Shown here in pieces: positions 16,350-26,704 of a DNA stretch of 60,635 bases. Source of the stretch: Pseudolactococcus piscium (GTDB lineage: Bacteria; Bacillota; Bacilli; Lactobacillales; Streptococcaceae); NCBI RefSeq assembly GCF_002441695.1, contig NZ_JXJW01000007.1, forward strand, positions 1 through 60,635, given 5' to 3'. The notes under the pieces were generated by a model, which saw only the letters and a list, made by a program, of their open reading frames with translations, searched no databases and was not told the origin of the DNA. The position numbers and the translations under genes were made by a program. Numbering within the stretch: position 1 is the stretch's first letter; every line of letters begins with the position of its first letter.

Positions 16350-18260
16350 TCAGCTGTTTGCTAAGCCTATCTTAAACAATCGATCAGCCGGTGATACCTT
16401 GAGCTGATCAGTCATCTCGATTTTAGATAGTGTTTGACTATTTGTCACGATCACCGGCGTTTGTGTATTAAAACCTGCTGCCTCTATAGCAGCAATGTCA
16501 AATGTGATCAACTTATCACCACGATTGACTGCTTGACCTTGTGTCACAAACGCGTCATAGTATTGACCCTCTAGCTCAACCGTATCAATACCGATATGAA
16601 TCAGCAATTCCGTTCCCTTGTCTGAAATCAAACCAATCGCATGTTTTGTAGGAAACAGTGTCATCACAACACCATCAAATGGTGCCTTAATCTCACCGAT
16701 TGTTGGCCGTATCACAAGACCTTGACCTAATAATCCTTCCGAGAATGCTGCATCTTCTGCCTCACTCAAAGGTAAGACATCACCTGCCAGTGGAGAAAAG
16801 ATGTCATATTCAACTAGTTCGCTAACTTGACTTTTTTTACCAGTCGCAGCTAGTTTCGCTGCTTCTTTTGATAACTTAGTCGTTGGTGCATCATCTTCAA
16901 ACCCTATCATATAAGTTAAAGCAAATGCCGCTATCACTGCAATGATATCCAAGACAACTGCATATACGACATTTTTCATACTACCGTCTTTAGGGATAAG
17001 CGAGGTGTACTTGAAAATGCCAAGACCACCCATTTGTTGTGTTTTAATCCCTAATCCCATAGCAAAGGCACCTGTCACGCCACCAACGGCACAAGAGACC
17101 CAGAAAGGTTTCTTTTTCGGTAAGGTAATCCCATAAATCGCCGGCTCTGTAATGCCAAAGATACCTGAAATAAAGGCTGGGATAGCGAGTTCTTTTAACT
17201 TGTCATTTTTGGTTTTGACTAGTACTGCAAGAACAGCGCCAGTTTGTGCCATGGCGACACTAGTAGCACCTGTTATCAGTGACGTCGGAATGCCTTGAGA
17301 TAAGGACATAATCACAAAAGGAATCAGAGCCCAATGTAGGCCAAACATCACCAGAACCTGCCACCCAAATCCGATAATCACACCAAATATAATGGGATTA
17401 AAATCCAATATGGCGAGTAAACCATTACCTAGTCCATCCGCAGCAAAATTCATCACTGGACCGATGATTAAGAAGGTCAAAGGAATAACGATGAGAGCAG
17501 TTAAGAAAGGGACTAAGAATAGTTTAACAACATCCGGTATCACTTTCTTAAACTGTTTTTCCAAAACAGCTGCCAATGCGGCTGCCGCAATCATCGGCAT
17601 GACTGTGGAGCCATATCCCGCAGCTGGAATAGAAAACGGAATACCAAAGAAATCCATGCCACCGGCTGCTTCAAACACTTTCGTAGCAGATCCGTCAATA
17701 AAGCCTTTGTAGACCATACTGGAAGCAATCATCATGCCCAGAAACGGAGAGCCACCGAATTTTTTCATAGCCGTGTAGCCGATGAAGATAGGTAAAAACA
17801 AGAACAAGCCATCACCCATGGCATTAAAGACAGCATAGGTTGAAGTACCCGAGAAACTAGCACCAAGTGCAAATGACAAAATGGCATTTAAGCCTTTTAA
17901 CATACCTGCAGCAGATAAGGGAGCAAGGATCGGCTGGAAGATACTGGAAATAATATCCACAAAACCATCGAACAGATTGACCTTAGTGCCACCAGTTGTC
18001 TCGGGCTCCAAAACGCCAAGCACAGTGTCGACATCTTGCCGAACATCTGGGACATGATTGCCGATAACCACCTGATACTGCCCACCTGCCTGCATGACTG
18101 TTACGATACCATCTGTGTTTTTGAGTGCATCCGTATTCGCCTTACTCTCGTCCTTAAGTTTAAACCTGAGACGTGTAATGCAATTTGTTAAGGAATTAAC
18201 ATTTTCCTTACCACCGACTTGTTTGACGATTATCTTCGCCAACGCTTCATATTTTCCCAT
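16350..18260 (-). CDS. Beta-glucoside PTS permease EIIBCA (EII-2)
   Basis: 636-residue EIIBCA permease. EIIB phosphocysteine is C27 (TNCITRLRF), the EIIC membrane domain spans about 105-460, and EIIA has H555 in LLIHIGIDT. The EIIB and EIIA parts are close to those of EII-1, while EIIC has diverged, as expected for a duplication followed by a change of substrate. It is the first structural gene after licT (106-bp gap) and has AGGAGG 9 nt before the ATG, next to its own RAT-like leader. Confidence 0.95.
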   Translation of the reverse strand: MGKYEALAKIIVKQVGGKENVNSLTNCITRLRFKLKDESKANTDALKNTDGIVTVMQAGGQYQVVIGNHVPDVRQDVDTVLGVLEPETTGGTKVNLFDGFVDIISSIFQPILAPLSAAGMLKGLNAILSFALGASFSGTSTYAVFNAMGDGLFLFLPIFIGYTAMKKFGGSPFLGMMIASSMVYKGFIDGSATKVFEAAGGMDFFGIPFSIPAAGYGSTVMPMIAAAALAAVLEKQFKKVIPDVVKLFLVPFLTALIVIPLTFLIIGPVMNFAADGLGNGLLAILDFNPIIFGVIIGFGWQVLVMFGLHWALIPFVIMSLSQGIPTSLITGATSVAMAQTGAVLAVLVKTKNDKLKELAIPAFISGIFGITEPAIYGITLPKKKPFWVSCAVGGVTGAFAMGLGIKTQQMGGLGIFKYTSLIPKDGSMKNVVYAVVLDIIAVIAAFALTYMIGFEDDAPTTKLSKEAAKLAATGKKSQVSELVEYDIFSPLAGDVLPLSEAEDAAFSEGLLGQGLVIRPTIGEIKAPFDGVVMTLFPTKHAIGLISDKGTELLIHIGIDTVELEGQYYDAFVTQGQAVNRGDKLITFDIAAIEAAGFNTQTPVIVTNSQTLSKIEMTDQLKVSPADRLFKIGLANS

Positions 18261-18267
18261 CGTGGGG

Positions 18268-18337
18268 ACCTCCTAAAGAATGATCGAGCGATTACTCGAC
18301 ATATAATTTAGATGAGGCCATCTGATTGTAACCCTCC
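18268..18337 (-). promoter_or_regulatory. RAT-like element with ribosome-site hairpin before EII-2
   Basis: The leader is built like that of EII-1: a RAT-like block (18311-18337; GGAGGGTTAC at its 5' end) followed by a hairpin in which CTAAA (18307-18311) pairs with TTTAG (18273-18277), with inner stem TCGAG/CTCGA (18295-18299 and 18284-18288). The distal arm touches the AGGAGG site (18268-18274). No T-run is present. The primary sequence of the inner stem differs from EII-1 while the pairing is kept, which supports selection on structure. Confidence 0.5.
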
Positions 18338-18366
18338 GGGATGAACTGTGTTAAGTGTAAAATGGA

Positions 18367-19206
18367 CTATTCTTTTTCAATAATCCGTGCTAGATGAATC
18401 GTTAGATACATCTGTTCATCATGTGATGCATGATAATCAAGTGTTTGAAGTAGAAAACCTGAAATCTTCTGAGTTGTACGATAAGCTTGAGGATATTTAA
18501 AGGCAATCATCTCAAACAAGGCATCATCCATTTCATCAGGCTTGGTACTAACCTTTTTAGATAGGACACGCTCAGCAAAGAATCTAAGATGTGTCATGAA
18601 ACGCTGGTAATAAATATCTTCTTCGTTCAGAGACACCTGCAGACTATACTTAACAATCGTGACAATCTCTTCAATCAACTTTGTCAACTGACTTGCTGCT
18701 GACGAATTCCGACTCCCAAGCTCACTATTGACGATATGCATGGCGATAAAACCCGCTTCATCTTCATCCAGCTTGATGCCATATTTGAGTGAAATTTGTT
18801 CAATTGCCTTTTTACCAATGGCATACTCCTCAGGAAAAAATCGTTTGATATCCCAAAGCAGAAAATTTTTAACGACGATGTCGTCCTGCAGACGAATCAC
18901 AACCCCATTAATATGGTCAGCTAATGTTAGAAATAGCGAGTCATTAATTTTACCAGCTATCGTCTCTTTGGCAAATGTTGTAATAGCATCTGCAATTTCG
19001 AGTACTTCATCTGGAATGCCCGACAATAAATCTGTCACACGACTTTGGCCATCACCAGATAATTCATAGACTTTCTCGATATTTTCGGCTAATAATAGAT
19101 CACCTATTTTTTTACCATACGCAAGACCACGTCCCATGACGACGACCTCAGAATTCCCTTTTAAAGAGATGACAACATTATTGTTGAGGATTTTTTTAAT
19201 CTCCAT
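18367..19206 (-). CDS. licT: BglG/LicT-family antiterminator
   Basis: 279-residue transcription antiterminator: RNA-binding CAT domain (about 1-55, MEIKKILNNNVVISL..EVVVMGRGLAYGKKIGD) followed by two PTS-regulation domains (about 65-170 and 172-279) with conserved histidines in LADHINGVV, FIAMHIVN and YLTIHLARI. It binds RAT hairpins when dephosphorylated at PRD1 by an active EII and phosphorylated at PRD2 by HPr. The start at 19206 is the ATG that fits the family (MEIKKI). A TTG five codons upstream is possible. It heads the 10-kb beta-glucoside operon and lies behind its own RAT/terminator. Confidence 0.93.
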   Translation of the reverse strand: MEIKKILNNNVVISLKGNSEVVVMGRGLAYGKKIGDLLLAENIEKVYELSGDGQSRVTDLLSGIPDEVLEIADAITTFAKETIAGKINDSLFLTLADHINGVVIRLQDDIVVKNFLLWDIKRFFPEEYAIGKKAIEQISLKYGIKLDEDEAGFIAMHIVNSELGSRNSSAASQLTKLIEEIVTIVKYSLQVSLNEEDIYYQRFMTHLRFFAERVLSKKVSTKPDEMDDALFEMIAFKYPQAYRTTQKISGFLLQTLDYHASHDEQMYLTIHLARIIEKE

Positions 19207-19227
19207 CAGTCCTATACCCAATCCAAC

Positions 19228-19298
19228 AAAAAATAGACCAAAAAAGTGACAGTATACCCATCAATTTTCGGTCTAGCTTAACTTAATAATAACTATCC
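19228..19298 (-). promoter_or_regulatory. RAT and overlapping intrinsic terminator before licT
   Basis: A 29-nt RAT (19270-19298; GGATAGTTATTATTAAG at its 5' end, GCTAGACC at its 3' end) overlaps a terminator whose arms are AGACC (19270-19274) and GGTCT (19235-19239), followed by A and six T. The GACC of the RAT is also the 5' arm of the terminator, which is the classic mutually exclusive arrangement. licT is therefore autoregulated by antitermination. Confidence 0.8.
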
Positions 19299-19312
19299 TT
19301 ATTCCTATATCC

Positions 19313-19341
19313 ATACTATCACTAATTGTAAGCGTTGTCAA
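19313..19341 (-). promoter_or_regulatory. Promoter of the beta-glucoside operon with overlapping cre
   Basis: Minus-strand TTGACA (19336-19341), 17 bp, TAGTAT (19313-19318). The 14-mer TGACAACGCTTACA (19327-19340) fully matches the CcpA cre consensus TGWNANCGNTNWCA and covers the -35 box, so glucose repression by blocking RNA polymerase is expected. Confidence 0.85.
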
Positions 19342-19468
19342 ACGCTTTTTCATATTTTTTACTTAGGACAGTAGATAAACCAAAAATAGGTAAAAATGAC
19401 CTTACCACTACAGTATGATGCAAATTTTAGTTTAACTTATCAATATATAGCATCACAACTTTTTGATA

Positions 19469-19498
19469 ATAAAAAACTAGCGAATCATCTCGCTAGTT
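19469..19498 (-). terminator. guaB terminator
   Basis: AACTAGCGA (19475-19483) and TCGCTAGTT (19490-19498) form a 9-bp stem on the minus strand, followed by T residues, 29 bp after the guaB stop. Confidence 0.85.
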
Positions 19499-19526
19499 CT
19501 TCTTATTTTTTAGCTATAACTATTGC

Positions 19527-21032
<1,506 letters not shown>

Positions 21033-21075
21033 TTATAATAAGCAATTTCTTGCTTGACAATTTGATATTGTTACT

Positions 21076-21103
21076 ATTCTATCATGCTATCTAGCTTTGT
21101 CAA
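21076..21103 (-). promoter_or_regulatory. guaB promoter
   Basis: Minus-strand TTGACA (21098-21103), 16 bp, TAGAAT (21076-21081), about 70 bp before the guaB ATG. The leader holds a small AAGCAA-gaaa-TTGCTT hairpin. No purine riboswitch core is recognisable. Confidence 0.7.
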
Positions 21104-21170
21104 TACATTTGGTTCAACTATTATCACTGGTTTAGCCCTTATTAGTCGTACACAACTAAAATCGTAAAGT

Positions 21171-22514
21171 TTAACCATCTATTCTGACTGATTCATGTAT
21201 AATTGCAACTAATTTTTTGACATTTTCTGCTATCTTTTTTTGTGCCATGTTACGAACATCTATCTTGATATAGTGCTTTTGAGGTAGCTGTATAAAATTT
21301 CTAATAATAAAATCGACGCTAATGTTTTCCTGTATTAGCTGTCTTTCTATCTCATGAATTGCTACATCATCTTTGAGTTGAAAGACGAACTTCGTATCTA
21401 AAGTCTTATCAAAATGATTTGGCGCATAGCCAAGATCCCGTAAAGTTTGGTGTAAAGCGCGTGCTTTCTTTCGATATATTTTAGCCAACTCTTTTCTATG
21501 TTTATCAAACATGCCACTATCTAAATAGAGCGCTAGAGCCATCTGGGTAATCAAGTTTGTATCATAATCAATTAATACTTTTTTTGCTAGAAATGTCTCT
21601 ATTATTGCTTCTGGTAAAACACAGCATCCTATCCTTAGGGCTGGAAAAATAATTTTTGAAAAAGATTTTAAGTAAATGACACGTTGATTAACATCATAAT
21701 AATGCAATGGCAAATTATTGTGATTCACCTCAAAATCTGATAAATAGTCATCTTCTACTATATAAACATCATACTGTTCTGCTAAGGAGATGATTTTCTG
21801 CTTTTGTTTTGCCGTGTAAAAAGTACCTAGAGGATTTGAAAACCGCGGAATCGTATAAAAAAATTTGATCGACTTTGTCTTAAATAGCTGCTCTAGCTCA
21901 TGAAGATCGACGCCATTATGATCACGATATATGGTTTCAAACTCTATTTTTTCCGCCACAAGTAACTGGTTCATCATATGATAGGTTGGTTGCTCAATAA
22001 GGATGACCGATTTATCATTTGGAAAAGGGATTTGGCTTAAGATGTAGAGTGCCTGCTGGATACCAGTCGTTATAAGTATCCTCTCTTTTTGTGTATAGAC
22101 TTGCTCTTGTTTAAGATAAAGATAGAGTGCGTCTACTAAGTCATCAAGTCCTTTATGATTTAGATGGTAAGTAAATAATTTTGCCTGTTTTGTTTGGATG
22201 GCTTGATCAAGGCACTGTCTAAAATCAGCATAAGGAAATAAGCGCGCATCGGGCATGGCATTCCCGAAATCTATCACGTCTGATAACTCACTATCCGACG
22301 TGATATTCCCCTGCAACACATAAGTACCACTTTTTTCTTTTGAGTAGATGATATTTTCATACTTCAATGCTAATAAGGCTTTACTTACAGTATCCTTATT
22401 ACACCCATATGCCTCACTTAAGGTACGTATTGCTGGCAGCCTGTCTCCCTGAACCAGATCACCGGCTTGTATCATCGCTTTTATATCATCAATAATTTGC
22501 TCATATTTAGTCAT
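21171..22514 (-). CDS. MocR-type regulator (GntR winged helix plus aminotransferase domain)
   Basis: 447-residue chimera: GntR-type winged helix at 1-70 (QGDRLPAIRTLSEAYGCNKDTVSKAL) and a fold-type I aminotransferase domain with the PLP-lysine region YLKSFSKIIFPALRIG. MocR proteins use PLP or amino compounds as effectors and usually control a divergent gene. The start at 22514 is preceded by AAAAAGGA. An in-frame upstream start would add 17 unlikely residues. It is divergent from the epimerase gene with overlapping promoters, so that gene is the likely target. The domain need not be catalytic. Confidence 0.9.
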   Translation of the reverse strand: MTKYEQIIDDIKAMIQAGDLVQGDRLPAIRTLSEAYGCNKDTVSKALLALKYENIIYSKEKSGTYVLQGNITSDSELSDVIDFGNAMPDARLFPYADFRQCLDQAIQTKQAKLFTYHLNHKGLDDLVDALYLYLKQEQVYTQKERILITTGIQQALYILSQIPFPNDKSVILIEQPTYHMMNQLLVAEKIEFETIYRDHNGVDLHELEQLFKTKSIKFFYTIPRFSNPLGTFYTAKQKQKIISLAEQYDVYIVEDDYLSDFEVNHNNLPLHYYDVNQRVIYLKSFSKIIFPALRIGCCVLPEAIIETFLAKKVLIDYDTNLITQMALALYLDSGMFDKHRKELAKIYRKKARALHQTLRDLGYAPNHFDKTLDTKFVFQLKDDVAIHEIERQLIQENISVDFIIRNFIQLPQKHYIKIDVRNMAQKKIAENVKKLVAIIHESVRIDG

Positions 22515-22554
22515 GACACGTCCTTTTTGTCCCCATACAGATTCATTTATATAT

Positions 22555-22586
22555 GATTGTATCAAAGTTTACAGCATGTTACAATC
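22555..22586. promoter_or_regulatory. Overlapping divergent promoters on one inverted repeat
   Basis: GATTGTA (22555-22561) and TACAATC (22580-22586) are perfect inverted arms. Read plus, TTGTAT-17-TACAAT is a promoter for the epimerase. Read minus, TTGTAA-17-TACAAT is a promoter for the MocR gene. The -35 of each is the complement of the -10 of the other, so only one polymerase can bind at a time. Confidence 0.65.
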
Positions 22587-22605
22587 AAACTGAACAGGAG
22601 GATAT

Positions 22606-23451
22606 ATGAAAATATTAATTACAGGTGCCACCGGTGTTTTAGGCAAGCGTATCATAAAACATTTAGCAAAAATTCACGACGTGGCTGGATTAACAAGAAC
22701 AAAATCAGGTGCAGATATGCTGCATACACTTAATGCACGCGCATATATCGGGGATATTCGTGATAAAGCCTTTGTCTTTGACATGGTTAAAACATTTCAA
22801 CCGACTATCATTATCCATCAAGTAACTGATTTAAAGCACCTAAGTAGTCAAGACAATGCAACGATCCGGAAGATTGGCACACAACACATCGTAGCAGCTT
22901 CACTTGCTTATCATGTTGAGAAACTCATCTCACAAAGTATTTCCTGGGCATATAAAGCCGGAAAAGAAACGACAACAGAAGACACGCCCTTAGATTTAGC
23001 AGCAGACTTTCCTAGGAAAACAACAATCGATGGCATACTAGCCTTAGAAAAGGCGACACAACAACTAGCGCAACATGTTATTTTAAGATATGGTACCTTA
23101 TATGGTGAGGACACTTGGTACGCAAAAAATGGGGATATCCATCAGCAATTTTTAGATGGCACTGCTAAAGTAAGTCATGGCATCACAAATTTCATTCATA
23201 TCCAGGATGCTGTAACAGCCGCTATACTGGCAATATCCTTACCTACTGGTATTTATAATATTGTAGATGATGAACCTGCTTACGGCCCTATTTGGGCTCC
23301 CTATTACGCCCAACACATAACTGGAGACAGCAATACTATCTCATATCTTAGCAAAAATCCGTGGGAGCGAGCGGTGTCAAATGCAGCCTATAAAAAAAAC
23401 GGTGGCAAACTGGCCTTTAACTCTTGGCGAGAGGGGATGAAAGATCTTTAG
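22606..23451 (+). CDS. NAD-dependent epimerase/dehydratase (extended SDR)
   Basis: 281-residue Rossmann protein. The N-terminal dinucleotide motif GATGVLG (7-13) is clear, and a Y-x-x-x-K pair is present in SWAYKAGK (Y116 region). The C-terminal half is family-like but short, so the substrate cannot be stated. Nucleotide sugars are typical for the family. AGGAGGATAT gives a strong ribosome site 5-6 nt before ATG. Divergent from the MocR regulator, which probably controls it. A small DUF2798-like gene follows. Confidence 0.85.
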   Translation: MKILITGATGVLGKRIIKHLAKIHDVAGLTRTKSGADMLHTLNARAYIGDIRDKAFVFDMVKTFQPTIIIHQVTDLKHLSSQDNATIRKIGTQHIVAASLAYHVEKLISQSISWAYKAGKETTTEDTPLDLAADFPRKTTIDGILALEKATQQLAQHVILRYGTLYGEDTWYAKNGDIHQQFLDGTAKVSHGITNFIHIQDAVTAAILAISLPTGIYNIVDDEPAYGPIWAPYYAQHITGDSNTISYLSKNPWERAVSNAAYKKNGGKLAFNSWREGMKDL

Positions 23452-23479
23452 AAGACTAATAGAAAAATTAAGTATCAGT

Positions 23480-23665
23480 TTGATTAATACGTGCGTTCTG
23501 TCTTTTATGATGACGATCATTTCGCAAGGTATACATCCGTTTTCTATACAAGGTTGGCTGACGTCCTGGCTATTTGCCTACTTAATCATCATCCCCCTCA
23601 GTCTTATCACGCCTTACTTAGTAAAGTTATGTTTTACGCGCTATGATACAAAAAAACGACTCTAG
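23480..23665 (+). CDS. Small DUF2798-like membrane protein
   Basis: About 61 codons with two hydrophobic segments (NTCVLSFMMTIISQG and LTSWLFAYLIIIPLSLITPYLVKL), matching the two-helix DUF2798 pattern of small membrane proteins of unknown function. The reading frame is open back to 23442 (TGA), but no ATG or GTG is available. TTG at 23480 is the best formal start although its ribosome site is poor. Coupling to the epimerase stop is possible. A terminator follows at 23709. Confidence 0.6.
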   Translation: MINTCVLSFMMTIISQGIHPFSIQGWLTSWLFAYLIIIPLSLITPYLVKLCFTRYDTKKRL

Positions 23666-23708
23666 TTAGCTTAACATAACCCACCTTAACATGCACCAAT
23701 TACGTCAA

Positions 23709-23743
23709 TTATAGCGTCTTAGCCTAGAGCGCTATATTTTTTT
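23709..23743 (+). terminator. Terminator after the epimerase/DUF2798 pair
   Basis: TATAGCG pairs with CGCTATA around the loop TCTTAGCCTAGAG, followed by seven T. Confidence 0.75.
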
Positions 23744-23878
23744 GACTCCTGCTCTATTGCTGTTATCTCTAAAAAGTATAAAAAAACAGATAATTCAAGT
23801 ATTGCACTTTCGCAACCCTGAATGATCTGAAATAGATAATGGTTTAGTCAATAGACTAAGCTAGCATTCCTGAAATAC

Positions 23879-24571
23879 TTACTTAATAACGTCCTTTTTT
23901 TCCTTATAAAGCACGATGTTAACCCCCAAGACAACAGGTAAGATCGCATACAGCGCATGTTGAGAAAATTGGATAGACAACACGGTGGATAGGAAGACAC
24001 CTAAACAAAATCCTGAAATGACCAGAAATATATAGCCACCTCGTTTTAAGACATCCTCATTCTTTTCAACCAAACCTTGTGTGATAAAGACGGTCATATT
24101 TTTAAGGTTACCGGTCATCATTGTATTGGTGTATGGTGCACCACGCATTTTCCTAAAGGATTCTAATTGGACTGCTGCAATAAAAGATAAGGACAGGACA
24201 GTCCACTGTGACGAGACATATTGTGATATCACGGCTGTGTATAAAATACCCACAAAAATAATGACACCTGCAAGTGAATGCCAACGTAGCTGTTTATGAG
24301 CTACAGCAAATCTTCTCGCAAAATAGGTAAACAGACTGCCTAACATAAAGGCCACGATTGGCAACAAATAACTTGCTGCCTTAAGGATATGTCCCTCTGC
24401 CAAATGTTTCATCAGATAAATCATATTACCTGTCTGCATGCCGGCGAACCGTTGACCTTGCGTCATAAATGTATAAGCATCTACAAAACCACTGATAAAG
24501 GCTAATAAGATCGCCACGCGCACACGCTCAAAAATGCGATACTGTTTACTATTCACTACTCGTCTCCCCAT
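23879..24571 (-). CDS. YoaK-like DUF1275 membrane protein
   Basis: 230 residues, six predicted membrane helices. The opening AILLAFISGFVDAYTFMTQGQRFAGMQTGNMIYL is the DUF1275 signature (G-x-x-D-A-x-x-F and Q-T-G-N), and the second half repeats it as NTMMTGNLKNMTVFI. The function is unknown for the family. It is often discussed as a transporter. Single gene on the minus strand between the epimerase unit and rlmH. Confidence 0.85.
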   Translation of the reverse strand: MGRRVVNSKQYRIFERVRVAILLAFISGFVDAYTFMTQGQRFAGMQTGNMIYLMKHLAEGHILKAASYLLPIVAFMLGSLFTYFARRFAVAHKQLRWHSLAGVIIFVGILYTAVISQYVSSQWTVLSLSFIAAVQLESFRKMRGAPYTNTMMTGNLKNMTVFITQGLVEKNEDVLKRGGYIFLVISGFCLGVFLSTVLSIQFSQHALYAILPVVLGVNIVLYKEKKDVIK

Positions 24572-24649
24572 TCTTAATTACTAGTCACTAAGGCGACGCT
24601 CACTAGTGGCGATAACACCTTAATAGTCATGCTGTCGGATTCAGTCTTA

Positions 24650-25126
24650 TCATTTATGATAAGGACTTCCCTCTCTAATCATGAACCCTCTATAGATTTG
24701 TTCTGTCAAAACCAAGCGCATCAGCTGGTGGGGCAGGGTAATCCTACCAAAACTAATCAGTGCATTCGCTCTTTTTTTAACCTCTGGTGCTAATCCTAGA
24801 CTACCACCAATAATAAAAACAAGCGTGGAAGATTGCTGCATCGCCTGATCAAAGGTTGTGGATAAGTCTTCTGACGAGATTAACTTGCCTTCTATAGCCA
24901 TGGCCATAACAAAATCACGGTCTGATATTTTTGCTAAAATCCGCTGACCTTCTTTAAAAAGAATTTGCTCATTCTCTTTATCTGACGCATTATCTGGCGT
25001 TTTTTCATCTGCTAATTCTAGCAGTTCCACCTGTGCAAAACGTGATAACCGTTTGACATATTCTGCAATACCATCTTTCAAGTATTTTTCCTTTAACTTA
25101 CCAACACTGATTATTTTAACTCTCAT
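24650..25126 (-). CDS. rlmH: 23S rRNA (pseudouridine1915-N3)-methyltransferase
   Basis: 158-residue SPOUT methyltransferase of the RlmH family, which modifies pseudouridine 1915 in helix 69 of 23S rRNA on 70S ribosomes. The knot region [17 protein letters not shown] and the fixed C-terminus YHK are present, and the length matches the family (159). In streptococci rlmH lies beside htrA near the origin, and the same pairing is kept here. The ATG at 25126 is 6 nt after a TGCTATAAT box, so the mRNA is predicted leaderless. Confidence 0.95.
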   Translation of the reverse strand: MRVKIISVGKLKEKYLKDGIAEYVKRLSRFAQVELLELADEKTPDNASDKENEQILFKEGQRILAKISDRDFVMAMAIEGKLISSEDLSTTFDQAMQQSSTLVFIIGGSLGLAPEVKKRANALISFGRITLPHQLMRLVLTEQIYRGFMIREGSPYHK

Positions 25127-25132
25127 AACTTT

Positions 25133-25141
25133 ATTATAGCA
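25133..25141 (-). promoter_or_regulatory. Extended -10 promoter of rlmH, predicted leaderless
   Basis: Minus-strand TGCTATAAT ends 6 nt before the ATG. No ribosome site fits. Confidence 0.6.
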
Positions 25142-25156
25142 AAAATCAGGTTGTTT

Positions 25157-25288
25157 TTATCCACAACATCATTGAAATGTAAACAGATGAAAACGTATTT
25201 TATCCACATTTTCATTATTTTTTCCACAATTTTGTGGAAAACTCTCTGTTTTTTTCACAGTTGTTCACAAAATACATACTTTTCCACA
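25157..25288. promoter_or_regulatory. DnaA-box cluster between rlmH and htrA
   Basis: Two perfect DnaA boxes TTATCCACA (25157-25165, 25200-25208), three one-mismatch boxes TTTTCCACA (25220-25228, 25280-25288, and inverted at 25233-25241) and a weaker TTGTTCACA (25261-25269) lie within 132 bp of AT-rich DNA. Two of them face each other as a near-continuous palindrome at 25220-25241. Density this high is typical of replication origins or DnaA titration/regulatory sites. Confidence 0.75.
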
Positions 25289-25339
25289 AAAGTGTGAGTA
25301 ACTTTTAGCGCTTAATCTGGTCAACTCATGACTAAATAA

Positions 25340-25368
25340 TTAACAAACTGACTTTTTTAAGGTATGAT
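25340..25368 (+). promoter_or_regulatory. htrA promoter
   Basis: TTAACA (25340-25345), 17 bp, TATGAT (25363-25368), about 57 bp before the htrA ATG. It begins 52 bp downstream of the last DnaA box. Confidence 0.65.
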
Positions 25369-25424
25369 TAAGTGGTATAGCGTAAACTTAGCTTATTATA
25401 AATGATGGATAAAGGATTAGAAAT

Positions 25425-26672
25425 ATGAAAACAAATAAAAAAACAGCTGCAAAATTAATCACTGCTGGTATCATAGGTGGTGCTGTCGCTCTAGGTGGTA
25501 ACGTCGTTTATGACCACTTTAACACGACTAGTACATCCCTAAATACTAGCAGTACTGCCACTAAGGTTGATAATACAGCCTACAAAGTCACAAGTGACAC
25601 AACCAAGGCAATCAGTAAAGTATCTGATGCTGTCGTCTCTGTTATCAACTACCAAAAAGCACCGGAAAGCGGGTCTTCCATTGATGATCTCTTTGGCGAC
25701 CGTGATAATACGACAAAGAAAGATGACGCAAAAGAACAACCTGCAGCAGAAGGATCTGGGGTCATCTATAAAAAAGATGGCGATACTGCCTATGTTGTCA
25801 CTAATAACCATGTTGTAGACGGTGCTAGCTCGCTAGAAATCCTGCTTTCTAACGGCAATAAAGTGAAAGGTACATTGGTTGGTAAAGATGCCTATAGTGA
25901 TTTAGCTGTCATCAAGATGGATGCAAAAGATGTCTCTAAAGTGGCAACTTTTGGTGACTCAACAAAACTAACTGTGGGTGAACCTGCTATCGCGATTGGC
26001 TCTCCTCTCGGCAGCCAATACGCCAACTCAGCAACTGAAGGGATTATCTCTAGTCTCTCAAGACAAGTCATCATGAAAAACGAAAGTAATGAGACAATTA
26101 ATATTAATGCCCTACAGACAGACGCTGCGATTAATCCTGGTAACTCTGGTGGTGCGCTCATTAATGTCGAGGGCCAAGTCATCGGCATTAACTCAAGTAA
26201 AATTTCGGCAACAGGTGCCTCTTCAAGTGATGTTTCTGTTGAAGGAATGGGATTTGCTATTCCCTCAAATGATGTAGTAAGCATCATCAGTAAACTTGAA
26301 AAAGATGGTGAGATCAAACGTCCAGCACTAGGTGTCCAAATGCTTGATCTTGCAAGCATCAGCTCGCAAAATCAATCCCAACTCAAACTTCCTAGCTCAG
26401 TCACTGCTGGTGTTGTAATCGCTAAAGTCCAAGATGGTCTACCTGCTGCTACTGCTGGTCTTAAAAAATATGATGTCATCACAAAAATTGGGGACACCAA
26501 AGTAACGAGTGGTACTGAACTCCAGACAGCACTTTACAAATATAATATTGGGGATAGCATGAAAATCACCTATTACCGTGATGGTAAAGAGAACACTGCT
26601 ACCATTAAACTAGATAATACGTCAGATAAGTTGAAATTTGATGATGCTGAGAAGAAAAATACTGATAAATAA
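25425..26672 (+). CDS. htrA: HtrA/DegP-type surface serine protease
   Basis: 415-residue membrane-anchored protease for quality control of exported proteins. One N-terminal membrane segment (about 9-29) is followed by a low-complexity linker, a trypsin-like domain with catalytic triad H129 (TNNHVVDG), D159 (SDLAVIKM) and S241 (GNSGGAL), and a single PDZ domain (about 300-395). This is the sole HtrA architecture of lactococci and streptococci. Unlike the streptococcal arrangement, parB is not next to it. An orphan immunity gene and tRNA-Glu are. It ends at a strong terminator. Confidence 0.96.
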   Translation: MKTNKKTAAKLITAGIIGGAVALGGNVVYDHFNTTSTSLNTSSTATKVDNTAYKVTSDTTKAISKVSDAVVSVINYQKAPESGSSIDDLFGDRDNTTKKDDAKEQPAAEGSGVIYKKDGDTAYVVTNNHVVDGASSLEILLSNGNKVKGTLVGKDAYSDLAVIKMDAKDVSKVATFGDSTKLTVGEPAIAIGSPLGSQYANSATEGIISSLSRQVIMKNESNETININALQTDAAINPGNSGGALINVEGQVIGINSSKISATGASSSDVSVEGMGFAIPSNDVVSIISKLEKDGEIKRPALGVQMLDLASISSQNQSQLKLPSSVTAGVVIAKVQDGLPAATAGLKKYDVITKIGDTKVTSGTELQTALYKYNIGDSMKITYYRDGKENTATIKLDNTSDKLKFDDAEKKNTDK

Positions 26673-26704
26673 AGACATCCTTACACTAATAAAGCGTCAC
26701 AATA

